In this document: in pieces, positions 33,611 through 43,101 of the stretch
How positions within the stretch are numbered: the first letter of the stretch is position 1
Layout of the letters: the number at the start of each line of letters is the position of its first letter
DNA from: Butyribacter intestini
Lineage (GTDB): Bacteria > Bacillota > Clostridia > Lachnospirales > Lachnospiraceae
DNA: 64,000 nt
Direction of reading: 5' to 3'
Assembly (NCBI GenBank): GCA_001414325.1
Contig: LLKB01000005.1
Span: 877,285 to 941,284, forward strand
Notes under the pieces: model-generated
Told to the model about the DNA's origin: nothing
Database searches by the model: none
The model's input: only the letters and a program-made list of their open reading frames with translations
Made by a program: the position numbers and the translations under genes

Positions 33611-34117
33611 CTAACGTTTCTGTGATAAGAACATAACCATTGAACGACCTTCCATCTTAGGATTTTTGTCAACTACCGCAATATCCTCAAGTCTTTCATA
33701 AAAACTGTCAAGTATCTGTTTGCTGTAATTTACATGAGCCATCTCTCTTCCACGGAAACGAAGAGTAACTTTGACTTTATCTCCTTTTGTGATAAACTTT
33801 CTTGCCTGATTTGCCTTTGTGTTCAGGTCGTTTGTATCAATATTCGGAGAAAGTCTTACTTCCTTGACTTCCATCGTCTTCTGTTTTTTCTTTGCTTCTT
33901 TTTCTTTACGCGCAAGCTCATATCTGTACTTACCGTAATCAATAATCTTACAAACCGGTGGCTTAGCATTTGGTGCAATCTTTACAAGATCTAAATCTGC
34001 CTCTCTTGCAAGTTTTAATGCCTCCCTCGATGACATGATACCAAGCTGTTCTCCGCTTTCACTTACTAATCTGACTTCTCTGTCCCTGATTCTTTCATTA
34101 ATCATTAATTCGCTAAT
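33611..34117 (-). CDS. infC: Translation initiation factor IF-3, ATT start codon
   Basis: 168 residues. INERIRDREVRLVSESGEQL and VRLSPNIDTNDLNTKANQAR identify IF-3. The best start is ATT at 34115-34117 (ISELMINERI), nine bases after GGAGG; the first ATG (MINERIRD) has no Shine-Dalgarno of its own. A non-AUG AUU start is a known infC feature that lets IF-3 limit its own translation by rejecting such codons. The gene is preceded by an attenuator leader. Confidence 0.96.
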   Translation of the reverse strand: MSELMINERIRDREVRLVSESGEQLGIMSSREALKLAREADLDLVKIAPNAKPPVCKIIDYGKYRYELARKEKEAKKKQKTMEVKEVRLSPNIDTNDLNTKANQARKFITKGDKVKVTLRFRGREMAHVNYSKQILDSFYERLEDIAVVDKNPKMEGRSMVMFLSQKR

Positions 34118-34156
34118 TGTAGTGCACCTCCAAATAATTATATACTTTTTAATGTT

Positions 34157-34303
34157 AAAAAAAATGTGGATAGCAAAGTCTATCCACATTTTATCTATAA
34201 TAACCGTAAATTATATCTAATCAAAACCCGAGTCACTCATAGGTGCTAAGGTGAGAGTGGATAACTCTACTTCGCATTTGCTCACGCAACATAAAACATA
34301 ATA
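34157..34303 (-). promoter_or_regulatory. infC leader with attenuator (L20-leader type)
   Basis: The minus-strand leader of about 180 nt ends in a strong terminator hairpin: AAAATGTGGATAG pairs with CTATCCACATTTT (34161-34192), followed by TTTT. Upstream in the leader, TATCCAC (34263-34257) is complementary to the GTGGATA arm of that terminator and can form an antiterminator. This is the logic of the L20-controlled leader of Firmicutes infC operons, where L20 favours termination. Confidence 0.75.
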
Positions 34304-34326
34304 GCACAGCGACATTTATATGTCAA
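34298..34326 (-). promoter_or_regulatory. Promoter of infC-rpmI-rplT
   Basis: Minus strand TTGACA (34326-34321), 17-nt spacer, TATTAT (34303-34298). Near consensus, as expected for a ribosomal-protein operon. Confidence 0.85.
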
Positions 34327-34354
34327 GCGTGTTTTGCGTGTTTTTACTTTTTTT

Positions 34355-34532
34355 TAACAGTTCAGCCTTGCATTTCTTACATTCTACATTCATAAACCTG
34401 CCAGTCGCTGCTTTGCAGCTTATGTTTATTTCATTTCCGAAATGAAAGGCTATTCTACCATAAAAAGGTACTTAACAATACAATGAACAAGCTCATTGTA
34501 TTGCCAATTACCTTTTTATGCCTGAACTGTTA
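34355..34532 (-). repeat. MITE-like repeat family 1, full copy (178 bp), reverse orientation
   Basis: Inverse orientation to the copy at 32078. It has the 13-bp end at the left, a GCCTGAACTGTTA right end, and the same internal hairpins; a few bases near the CTGGC block are missing. It lies between the infC promoter and the coiled-coil membrane gene, close to the stop codon at 34539. Confidence 0.88.
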
Positions 34533-34538
34533 CAGCAG

Positions 34539-35804
34539 TTACACATTACTGTACTCTTTTATTATTCCGAGCAGCTCTCCCTTTATCTCCGGATGTGCAT
34601 TTATCATTTCATCAAGCTGGCTTATTATTCCCTCTTTGAGTTTCTCATTATTTTCTATGCGTTCCCTGAGCATCTGTCTCCTTTGATTAAGTTCATGGCG
34701 TATCTCTACCATTTCCCTGCTGTCGACTATCGCCTCACATCTGCTTATCCATATATCAGCATCTTTAACCCCAAGTTCTTTTAACATGATAACGAGATTT
34801 TCATTGTTTGCATTGAGCATTTCCGTATTTTCACGGAATTTTTTCTCATACTCACGCATTTTGCAATATTCATTCCACTTTTCCTCGAAATCCTTTGCAT
34901 TTTTCACACCGAACTTATTGCAATTGTAGTCGAGCACATTGATGTTATTGATATATTTTATTTTCACCTTGTTTAAAAGCGTTATAGCCTTGTTTATCTT
35001 TCTTTCAACAAGTATTATGTCACGCCTGTTTTTTGATGACTCAAATACGAGCATCGCCGCTGAAACTCCGGCAAGTGCAACAACACCAAGATAAGGCAGT
35101 GTCATATCAGTTTTTGTGGCATAATATATCACTATAAGAAGAACTATAAGTGAGATTATAAGTACCGCAAGTACCTTTGTCATACCTTTAAGTGCATTTT
35201 GCTTTGCTATGATTTCCTTTCTCTGCGAATAAAGCGAGTCTTTTTCTTTTTTCAGATTTTTAATATCTCCCTCTATCGCATCCTGATATGCCTGTGCATT
35301 ATACATTTTCTTTATCTCATCGACAAGCTCATCTTCAAACGGCTCAAATTTACGCATCTGTGCATCGCTTATCGTAAGATTTCTGTTTTTGTATTTACTT
35401 CTCTCCTGCGTAAGTGTGAGAATACTTTTACATATATCTTTTATTTCACGATACTCATCTTCCCTTGCCATGTCGATACGCTGAATATCCGTCAGATATG
35501 ATGTTACTTTTTCATATTCTTTTTTTGCTTCAGCTATCTGTCTTTCATTTTCGGCTATGGCTTCACAGTTATTTCGCACAAACCTTATTGCATCTGTTTT
35601 TCCGGTTGTTACAGGCTTATCCTGCGTGAGCATTTCCTGTTCCATCTGTTTTCTGATACCGTCATCTTTTTTTTCATAAGTTTCATCTTTTTCACTATTT
35701 CCGGATATTTCGCCTTTTAAATTTTCTTCATCTGTCCCTTTTTCCACTACATCTTCTATATTATCATGGTCTTTTTTCTTTTTTCTCCTGCTAAAAAAAA
35801 ACAT
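34539..35804 (-). CDS. Coiled-coil membrane protein, unknown function
   Basis: 421 residues. A basic N-terminus (MFFFSRRKKKKDHD) and acidic segment (15-60) lead into long coiled-coil helices (70-205). Two membrane helices (about 209-228 and 236-254) form a short hairpin, and a second coiled coil runs from 257 to the end. Both coiled coils would lie on the same, probably cytoplasmic, side. No enzymatic motif. It is the last gene of the cluster with the DUF5717/DUF5716-like and TPR-like genes; the layout suggests a membrane anchor for that complex. Confidence 0.7.
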   Translation of the reverse strand: MFFFSRRKKKKDHDNIEDVVEKGTDEENLKGEISGNSEKDETYEKKDDGIRKQMEQEMLTQDKPVTTGKTDAIRFVRNNCEAIAENERQIAEAKKEYEKVTSYLTDIQRIDMAREDEYREIKDICKSILTLTQERSKYKNRNLTISDAQMRKFEPFEDELVDEIKKMYNAQAYQDAIEGDIKNLKKEKDSLYSQRKEIIAKQNALKGMTKVLAVLIISLIVLLIVIYYATKTDMTLPYLGVVALAGVSAAMLVFESSKNRRDIILVERKINKAITLLNKVKIKYINNINVLDYNCNKFGVKNAKDFEEKWNEYCKMREYEKKFRENTEMLNANNENLVIMLKELGVKDADIWISRCEAIVDSREMVEIRHELNQRRQMLRERIENNEKLKEGIISQLDEMINAHPEIKGELLGIIKEYSNV

Positions 35805-35879
35805 ATATATCTTTTGCCCTTTCTAACTAACTCCGAATATTACTATCCGGTCATTAACATACGATAGTTATAGCAGCTG

Positions 35880-36731
35880 CTATCTGCTGCCGTCCGCACC
35901 TATCTCATTTCTATATTCTTCTTTCCACTGTTTTATATAGCCATCTACCTTATGATAATATTCTTCAAGGTATCCCGCTTTCATTGTTTCTTTTAATTTC
36001 ATGATACGACGGACATTCTTTGAATTTCTCGTCTCATCATTTATTTCTGCAAATTGTTCCATTATTTTATTTAAAACCGAAACTTCCACATCCAGTTTTT
36101 TTACCGCCTTATCAAACAGCTTTTTGTCTCCGGTAAGTTTAAGCGTATAAAAGTAAGAATATAAAGACTCTGTACTCTTATTTTTTTCATATGCGTGTTC
36201 AAAACTATCAGATGCTTTTATAAATGCACCTAGTCCGCAAAAAGCAGTTCCCATATTGTGATATATTTTTCCATAATCCTCATCATTGGCACCGAGCATA
36301 TCATCTTTTTCCAAGATTGCCGCATACTCCTCAACAGCCTTTTCATAAAGACCAAATCTTGAATAATTATCTGCTTTTATCTTTGATTTCTGCCATTCTG
36401 AAAGATTTTCTATAGAATCCATCACACCGATAAGTTCATTTATCTGCTCCTCATCATAGTAATCACAACTACAGCAAATCGTCACAACAATGTCTTTTAA
36501 TTTTCTCTTGTCAAATCTCATGCTGTCTATCTTGTCGGCAACTACTGTCATTCCAAGTTCATTTCTAAGCCACATTGAAAAATCTTTGTCAAATATCTGC
36601 TCGCGTATTATATATATATTGTTGTAAATATAGTAGCAGACTTCCTCTATCGAATATACATTTGTATCAGTGAGCCTGAAATGATATGGTTTATCTGCTA
36701 TTTTTCCGCAACATTCTATTAATTTTCCCAT
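35880..36731 (-). CDS. TPR-like repeat protein, unknown function
   Basis: About 283 residues, soluble, mostly helical. Residues about 140-215 look like TPR helices (SRFGLYEKAVEEYAAILEKD, YHNMGTAFCGLGAFIKASDS). The N-terminal 100 residues have no known motif; CCSCDYY is a small cysteine cluster. The start is one of two adjacent ATGs behind GGAGG. It lies 14 nt after the Hsp70/actin-like gene, so co-translation and interaction are likely. Confidence 0.7.
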   Translation of the reverse strand: MGKLIECCGKIADKPYHFRLTDTNVYSIEEVCYYIYNNIYIIREQIFDKDFSMWLRNELGMTVVADKIDSMRFDKRKLKDIVVTICCSCDYYDEEQINELIGVMDSIENLSEWQKSKIKADNYSRFGLYEKAVEEYAAILEKDDMLGANDEDYGKIYHNMGTAFCGLGAFIKASDSFEHAYEKNKSTESLYSYFYTLKLTGDKKLFDKAVKKLDVEVSVLNKIMEQFAEINDETRNSKNVRRIMKLKETMKAGYLEEYYHKVDGYIKQWKEEYRNEIGADGSR

Positions 36732-36745
36732 CATTTTCCTCCAGC

Positions 36746-38023
36746 CTAATTCTTTGAATCTGCTCCATTTATTTTAATGTAACGCTCCCATATCCTGTTT
36801 GTCGAAGGATAAAATTCTCCAAATCCGTTGTCCTTTAATGTGACAATACAGGTATATTGGTCGGCAAATCTGATTCTTACAGTAAATCTGGTCGTCTTAT
36901 TATCCCTGACAGCAAAACCGCTGAGTGAAAGTATATGAGCTCTCGTTTCTCTTGTCAGTACATTTTTGTCGGTAATCTGAATTTCATCTTCATTATCAGG
37001 TATTATATCTATAGATTCATCTATATCGCTCCACAATGTTCCAGCCTTTGCAAGCACAACATCGTGCATCTTTGCATTGTGATATGTCCGGATAGATATA
37101 TCACTTGTGAGCATATCGTCATCGAGAAAAATAAATTCTTTTGTTTTTTCCCTGTCAGTGAGCATCCTTGCCGCATACGCTGCTCCTTTATTAAAAAGAT
37201 TCTGTCCTCTAAACACTCTCCTGCCATTGCACAGTTCTTTTAAAGCATCAGTTGCCCACCTCTGATCAAACCCTTTTCCTGTCACATAAATCGTTGTAAC
37301 CATTTTTTTATGCAGCATTGTATTTGCCGTATTCAAAAACATATATTTAACATCGCCTTTTTCCTGCAACACTGAATATGGCATAATGTCTGACAGGTCA
37401 TACACATCTGCACCGACAATATATGGTATTGTTCTCTTATCTACAGTAAGATTTGTGTATCTTAATCCCATCTCATCAAATTCAAACAATCCTACACTAT
37501 TCGCCCAAAGTTCCTTTGGCTGACTGACTGCATAATACATATAGCTCTGCTTATGTCCCAGAATAACAAGTCTGTCATTTCTTATTCCCAGTTCCGCAAG
37601 AATGTTTTTCAATAAATCTACGATAACATTTTCTCTCTCCGGAATAGTAATGACAAGTTTTAATATTGTTTCATTCGGAAAATGTTCATTTAACAGACTT
37701 AAAAGTTTCACCATGAATTTTTTGACAACATCTTTCGTCTTAAAAATGTAACTTCCCTCCTGGAACTTTTCACTTTTCTTTATCTTGCTTAACAGGTTGG
37801 ATATAAGCGTGTATCCGCCTAATTGCATATTTTCTTTTGTTTTCCACAGCCACTCATTTGTATTTGGATTTACAAGAAGTGCCGAAGGAATTTCATATAT
37901 ATATTTATCACCAACAGGTATGCCCACCGGAACAGGCTCATATATTTTTTTGTCGTAATATGAAATCTGTGCCATATCGTCACATAAATCAATACCCACT
38001 AAAAGACTTCTTCCTGCTTCCAT
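36746..38023 (-). CDS. DUF5716-like protein with an Hsp70/actin-like (ASKHA) pattern
   Basis: 425 residues, soluble. The N-terminus LLVGIDLCDDMAQISYYD resembles the phosphate-1 loop of ASKHA ATPases; the middle has LVITIPERE and RLVILGHKQSYMYYAVSQPK (as in the AxxAA segment before phosphate 2), and IYVTGKGFDQRWATDALKEL followed by NKGAAYAARML resembles the adenosine motif (GGxxxxP-like) of Hsp70. The C-terminal 100 residues are a separate beta-rich domain. The family name DUF5716 is from memory. ATP binding is inferred. It is the second gene of a four-gene cluster. Confidence 0.7.
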   Translation of the reverse strand: MEAGRSLLVGIDLCDDMAQISYYDKKIYEPVPVGIPVGDKYIYEIPSALLVNPNTNEWLWKTKENMQLGGYTLISNLLSKIKKSEKFQEGSYIFKTKDVVKKFMVKLLSLLNEHFPNETILKLVITIPERENVIVDLLKNILAELGIRNDRLVILGHKQSYMYYAVSQPKELWANSVGLFEFDEMGLRYTNLTVDKRTIPYIVGADVYDLSDIMPYSVLQEKGDVKYMFLNTANTMLHKKMVTTIYVTGKGFDQRWATDALKELCNGRRVFRGQNLFNKGAAYAARMLTDREKTKEFIFLDDDMLTSDISIRTYHNAKMHDVVLAKAGTLWSDIDESIDIIPDNEDEIQITDKNVLTRETRAHILSLSGFAVRDNKTTRFTVRIRFADQYTCIVTLKDNGFGEFYPSTNRIWERYIKINGADSKN

Positions 38024-38156
38024 CTAAACTTTCCCCTTTCGTCGCCATACGAAACAAATCGGATATTCGCAATTTGCTTCGATGCTTGCTAACATAAAAT
38101 CTGTGCAACACATAAATTTCATATGTTTTTATCAGACCATGAGTCCACATATAAAC
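38024..38156. other. Spacer between the DUF5717- and DUF5716-like genes
   Basis: 133 nt without a gene. GGATATTCGCAATTTGCTTC (about 38060-38079) resembles AGATATTCGCAATCCGCTCC in the leader at about 58673-58692; no promoter is clear. Confidence 0.35.
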
Positions 38157-41100
38157 TTATAACAGCTTAAACATTTTTTTGACATTTTCTCTCTCTGTCG
38201 CATAATCTGTCATCATCTCGATAAGAGTCTCATCATCATTCATCTCTTTTGCGATAAGCATCATATTTATATTGTGAAATCTGCTGCCCGCTCTCTCATT
38301 GTCCATTGTCTCATCAAAGTGAACACTACTTCTTAAGGTTTCAACTTCTCCTTCAGGACGCATTTCAGTTATATAATATTTAAGTATCTCATCCTGAAAC
38401 ATTACAAAATCTTTTACCCTTATACCCTCAAATATATCAGGCATCTCTTCCGTTATATACTCACCCTCATCCTGTTTTACCGATGTGATAAGATAATGTA
38501 TCTTTACTTCGTACTTAGGATCTGCTATGTATTCTACATAATGTTCATCAAGAATATGTATCGGTAACGGAAACTTTCCATAGTAATCTTTAAAAAACGG
38601 AAAAATTTTTCCCTGCGAATATAATTTGTTTAAATTGTAATCGGCAAAATTTATCTTGTCCGTTGTAAGCTCTTTACATTCGCTGAAATATTTTAAAACA
38701 GCTATCAGACATGGCAGATTTTCATGTTTTCTCACTTCCTGATAGAAACAATCAAAAAGCTTTTCAGGCAGTTCAAAGTTTTTAACAAGGTATCTGTAAG
38801 CAAGCATTTTCATAAATGCCGATGTGAGTTTTCTATTGGAGTCATGCTCATAAAAGCTGTAAAATACGCTGTAACTTTCCGGGATTATCTCCTCAGTAAA
38901 CACCATCTGTGCGATTATTCTTTCTTCAAGATTTTTTGCATCGATATTAAACCCTACGGCAGCTTTCCATATCCCCACCATACCCGCAAGACTTCCATTG
39001 TAGAACATACATATATACCGAAGTACATTCTCATCAAATTTGCCAGACTTAAATATATGCCATGCGAGCTTTATCATGAATGAATCTTCATTTTTCTGCT
39101 GTGCAAAGAAATCTGATGATATTTGTAAAAGGCGTTTTGCGTCTATGTCTTCGTATCCGAAACTCATTATACCGTCCATTGCCTTTTTGTAACAATGCCT
39201 TACCGCACAATATTCTATATACTGCTGTCTGTCTCCCGGATTTACATCCTCCCAGTCAATACTTTCAAGTGCTTCATCGAGAAGGTCTCCCTCAAAATTA
39301 TCAAAATAATATCTGAGCAATGCTGAAAATATTTTTCTTTTCTGAAATTCACTTACTATATCAAGTTCATAAACTCTCTTTAATACATCTACTGTATCAG
39401 CGTTCACCTGTCTGAAATGTTCAATCTTGTCATACATATAAAGTAACAAAAGTACATTCGTCTTATTTTTTTCATAACATTTTTCTGCTATATGGTCAAG
39501 ATGAAGCAGTTTATTTAGAGTGTAATCTATCGACATGGCATATCTGTTGTCAAGTGCATCTGCCAAAAAAATGCGTGCATTTTCCGTAAATATCTGCACT
39601 ACCGCTCTGCCATTTACAAGAGGTACGAACTGCTCGGTTTTTAATTCTCTGTGACGCACATACACTCCGGCTATATCAGGGTTTGCACATCTTACTTCAT
39701 GGGCAAACATTATATTGGGAAGTTTATCCGCTATCTCATCGGTAATATTTTCTTCATTTAAAAACTGCTCATAGCAAATTGCAAGATTTTCACTTATCCT
39801 GCCTGCCTCTATCTGCTTAAAAGCAAAATTTTCAATAATCTCCTGATATGATTCATATGTCCCCGGATCGTTCTCACGATTTTTTATTATATATGAGTAA
39901 AGAAGTGCTTTTTTGGAAACTGATAAATGATTATCATACATAAAGTATAACAATACCTGTTTCGTAAGCTTAATGCCCTCCTCAACATTAATCGAATCCA
40001 TATAATATTCAAAAAGTTCTGTAATCTTTAAGTTGTGTTCTATTGCCAGAGCATACCATTTATTTGCTTCTTCATTTATGAGCTGTCCTCTCATTAACAT
40101 ACGGCATATTGCTGCGAGTACCTCATCCTCACTAAAGTTCTCGTATGTTTTTATCATGTCACGCAATACGACTTTGTTAAATTCTTTTGAACGGCTTGCA
40201 AGATAAATATATCTGAGTGCCAGTTCTTTTGATAAAAATTTATTTTCGCATCCCCAGTGAAGACATCTTATGATACCAGGTGTTAGCTCCCTTAATGTTC
40301 CGGCAGAAGAATTGAGTGCACTGCACATCTCAAAATAGATAACAGGACTGCTGCATCCTCCCTCTACACAAATAAGCACATCTTCAAGTTTTCTTCTGTC
40401 TGATTCATATACAGGGTCAAGATAAAGTAAAAACCATAACACCTGCCAACTGTTATCTTCTATCTCATAACATTCCCTTACATTTTTGATACATTCATCC
40501 TTTATTTCATTTTCCTCTGCCCACAGTGCCTTGAGATACTGATATGCACAATAAACAATCTTATCATTTTCATATATTTTATTTTCAATCTCATTAAAAT
40601 AAGCAAGACCACCTTTTACAACTCCATTGTCTCCGGCAAGGATGCCAAGATGTATGTCATAAAGTTTTTTTTCATTGCCATGCAGATGTATGATTTCTTT
40701 TTGTACCTGCGATATATACTCTTTTTTATCTATCTTTGACATAGAAAAATCGAGATATAATTTTACAAGAGAATAATATGCCCTCTGTCTTGCAAGACTT
40801 TTTACCACTATCTCATGGTCTGTCCCGTGCTTCTGAGCCATAACCTCTATTGTAAGGCTCTGTCTTACGGTGCATATCCTGATTCGTCCATAATTAATGC
40901 CGGCAGTCATCTTATCAATATCCACGAGAAATTTAAGTTTGTAAGAATCTCCGAAAAATTTATCTGTCCATATTATTTTATGTTCAGGCTGCAAAAATTT
41001 TGCATCTGACTCTATATGTATCTCGCAAAAACCCCAGTTGTCCTTTGTGAGCGTTACTTCCTCAACAAATGACTCTATACAGTCATCATAAATAAAATTT

Positions 41101-41693
41101 GATTTATCTATCGAAAACCTGATAGGCAGTTTTTTGCGAACCGCAATAAGAAATTCTTCTAATGCCACACCCTTGCCTGTTCCTGCAAGCAGTCCTCTGT
41201 ATAATGCAATATTATCAGGGTCTTTATATAAAAATATCTGCTCAAAGTTTTTATTTTTAAACAGAGCTGCTGCCTCTGACTCATCTTCTCTTGCAAGATT
41301 TGCAAAATGAAACATATCCTTTATCTTTCCTATAGATGCATTGCACGCCGGAACACCAATCAATACATTAAATGGAATCCTTATACATCCATGATCTGAT
41401 ATAATGTAAAAATCACCTTTTATAACTTCTCCCGGAACACATTTTTCACCTGTGAAAGTATATTTTATCTCTTCCTCTTTTCCCTGAAAAACATCTTCTT
41501 CCAAAGTCATGTAATGACAATCCGTAACAACCATGCCTCTGACTTCTTTTGCATCTTCGACCCAAATTTTAAAACTTCCACTGATATTCTCACCTGCCTG
41601 CGTTTCAAGCTGTAACATCTGCCTGTCACACTGAATCTTTGACTGAGTATATTCAAATTTTCCTTTTGCATATTGATTTATCTTTTTGTTCAT
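38157..41693 (-). CDS. Very large DUF5717-like protein, unknown function
   Basis: 1178 residues, no membrane helices. Residues 1-300 look like two or three beta-sandwich domains (GSFKIWVEDAKEVRGMVV; INYGRIRICTVRQSLTIEV). From about 310 to 1050 there are repeated helical pairs of TPR/HEAT style, and the last 130 residues are mixed (YEVKIHYLITSVKQDEGEY). I recall such proteins as DUF5717 in Lachnospiraceae, next to DUF5716. The start MNKKINQYAKG at 41693 lies five bases after GGAGG. It may be a scaffold for the Hsp70/actin-like neighbour. Confidence 0.75.
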   Translation of the reverse strand: MNKKINQYAKGKFEYTQSKIQCDRQMLQLETQAGENISGSFKIWVEDAKEVRGMVVTDCHYMTLEEDVFQGKEEEIKYTFTGEKCVPGEVIKGDFYIISDHGCIRIPFNVLIGVPACNASIGKIKDMFHFANLAREDESEAAALFKNKNFEQIFLYKDPDNIALYRGLLAGTGKGVALEEFLIAVRKKLPIRFSIDKSNFIYDDCIESFVEEVTLTKDNWGFCEIHIESDAKFLQPEHKIIWTDKFFGDSYKLKFLVDIDKMTAGINYGRIRICTVRQSLTIEVMAQKHGTDHEIVVKSLARQRAYYSLVKLYLDFSMSKIDKKEYISQVQKEIIHLHGNEKKLYDIHLGILAGDNGVVKGGLAYFNEIENKIYENDKIVYCAYQYLKALWAEENEIKDECIKNVRECYEIEDNSWQVLWFLLYLDPVYESDRRKLEDVLICVEGGCSSPVIYFEMCSALNSSAGTLRELTPGIIRCLHWGCENKFLSKELALRYIYLASRSKEFNKVVLRDMIKTYENFSEDEVLAAICRMLMRGQLINEEANKWYALAIEHNLKITELFEYYMDSINVEEGIKLTKQVLLYFMYDNHLSVSKKALLYSYIIKNRENDPGTYESYQEIIENFAFKQIEAGRISENLAICYEQFLNEENITDEIADKLPNIMFAHEVRCANPDIAGVYVRHRELKTEQFVPLVNGRAVVQIFTENARIFLADALDNRYAMSIDYTLNKLLHLDHIAEKCYEKNKTNVLLLLYMYDKIEHFRQVNADTVDVLKRVYELDIVSEFQKRKIFSALLRYYFDNFEGDLLDEALESIDWEDVNPGDRQQYIEYCAVRHCYKKAMDGIMSFGYEDIDAKRLLQISSDFFAQQKNEDSFMIKLAWHIFKSGKFDENVLRYICMFYNGSLAGMVGIWKAAVGFNIDAKNLEERIIAQMVFTEEIIPESYSVFYSFYEHDSNRKLTSAFMKMLAYRYLVKNFELPEKLFDCFYQEVRKHENLPCLIAVLKYFSECKELTTDKINFADYNLNKLYSQGKIFPFFKDYYGKFPLPIHILDEHYVEYIADPKYEVKIHYLITSVKQDEGEYITEEMPDIFEGIRVKDFVMFQDEILKYYITEMRPEGEVETLRSSVHFDETMDNERAGSRFHNINMMLIAKEMNDDETLIEMMTDYATERENVKKMFKLL

Positions 41694-41824
41694 TTTAACC
41701 TCCATGCTGTCTCAACCCGTTACCGTCACCCGTACATTTTGGAACGCCAGGCACTAATGTTTATATTATATCACTTATCAACTCTATATGTAAACATTTA
41801 ACAAGACGGAATTATTTTTGCCGG

Positions 41825-42006
41825 TAACAGTTCAGCCATAAAAAGATAAGTGGCAATACAATGAGCTTGTTCATTGTATTGTTAATTATCTTTTTATGGT
41901 AGAATAGCCTTTCATTTCTGAAATGAAATAAACATAAGCTGCATTGCAGCGACTGACAGCTTGCTGGCAGGTTTATGAATGTAAGAAATGAAAGGCTGAA
42001 CTGTTA
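41825..42006 (+). repeat. MITE-like repeat family 1, full copy (182 bp)
   Basis: TAACAGTTCAGCC and GGCTGAACTGTTA ends are perfect. It is separated by 9 bp from a second end fragment (42016-42028) in the same place, as if a second element had been inserted and lost. Confidence 0.9.
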
Positions 42007-42015
42007 TTTTTACTA

Positions 42016-42064
42016 TAACAGTTCAGCCTTGCTTCTTGAATAATTGATGTAAAGTGGATATAAT
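42016..42064 (+). promoter_or_regulatory. proB promoter next to a repeat end
   Basis: TTGAAT (42036-42041), 17-nt spacer, TATAAT (42059-42064). The 13-bp repeat end TAACAGTTCAGCC (42016-42028) lies 8 bp upstream of the -35 box. Confidence 0.75.
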
Positions 42065-42111
42065 AATGGAGTTACTGATATAAATAAATGCGAACAGAAA
42101 TGAGGATTATG

Positions 42112-42906
42112 ATGAAAAAAATATCTGACAGAAAACGTATTGTTATAAAAGTGGGTACTTCTACACTGACCCACCGCACCGGTATGTTAAATATAAGGAG
42201 AGTTGAACAGCTTGTGAAAACTCTTGCCGACCTTCAAAATTCAGGACACGAGGTTATTCTTGTTTCGAGCGGAGCCATCGGACTTGGCATGGGTAAACTC
42301 GGACTAAGAGAACGACCTAAGGATACCCCCGGCAAACAGGCTTGTGCCGCCGTCGGTCAGTGCGAACTTATGTATCTCTATGATAATCTTTTTGCCGAAT
42401 ACAGTATTTCAGTCGCACAGATGCTTCTTACGAAATATGTCCTGCTTGAGGATAGAAGAAAAAATGTAGAAAATGCTATGGAACGCCTTATAAGCCACCG
42501 TGTCATTCCTGTTATAAACGAAAATGATACAGTTGCCATCGACGAGCTGGAGCTTGAGGTGGGCGAAAATGATTCTCTCGCCGCCATTGTTGCTGATATT
42601 GCAAAAGCAGATCTTCTTATAATCATGTCAGATATTGACGGTCTTTACGATAAAGATCCCCATACATATGAAGACGCAAAACTTATCCCTGTTGTTCACG
42701 AGATAACCGATGAAATAAAGGCTCTTGCCGGAGGTGCCGGCACAAAGCTTGGCACGGGCGGTATGATAACAAAATTAAATGCCGTTGAAATTGCTTATAA
42801 GTCAGATATTGATGTTGTCCTTATGAACGGTCAGCACCCTAAGACTTTGTATGACCTATTTGACGGCAAGTCTGTCGGTACCATATTCAGCAAAAATGAA
42901 GATTGA
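42112..42906 (+). CDS. proB: Glutamate 5-kinase, without PUA domain
   Basis: First step of proline synthesis: glutamate + ATP to glutamyl-5-phosphate. 264 residues of the amino-acid kinase fold: RIVIKVGTSTLTHRTG, ILVSSGAIGLGMGKL, PVINENDTVAIDE, MSDIDGLYDKDP and GTGGMITKLNA. E. coli ProB (367) has a C-terminal PUA domain that is absent here, as in many Firmicutes. The second of two adjacent ATGs is preferred, six bases after GAGG. proA is not next to it. One of three plus-strand genes in the window. Confidence 0.94.
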   Translation: MKKISDRKRIVIKVGTSTLTHRTGMLNIRRVEQLVKTLADLQNSGHEVILVSSGAIGLGMGKLGLRERPKDTPGKQACAAVGQCELMYLYDNLFAEYSISVAQMLLTKYVLLEDRRKNVENAMERLISHRVIPVINENDTVAIDELELEVGENDSLAAIVADIAKADLLIIMSDIDGLYDKDPHTYEDAKLIPVVHEITDEIKALAGGAGTKLGTGGMITKLNAVEIAYKSDIDVVLMNGQHPKTLYDLFDGKSVGTIFSKNED

Positions 42907-43015
42907 AAATAGTTATAGTTCTGGCATAAAAATATTTAAGTCAGGGATATTTGCAATCTGCTCACATAAAATTATTTTATTAAATGTATTTACAAAACAT
43001 AAATACCTGCAGACA

Positions 43016-43052
43016 AAAACTCCATCACATTTATATATGGCGATGGAGTTTT
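43016..43052 (+). terminator. Terminator after proB
   Basis: AAAACTCCATC and GATGGAGTTTT form an 11-bp stem around ACATTTATATATGGC; a U-containing tail follows. It lies about 110 nt after proB and just before the convergent aminotransferase gene. Confidence 0.8.
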
Positions 43053-43101
43053 CATTATTATGATAATTGATTATTACGGCAATTTTTTATCAGAAAATAT
43101 T

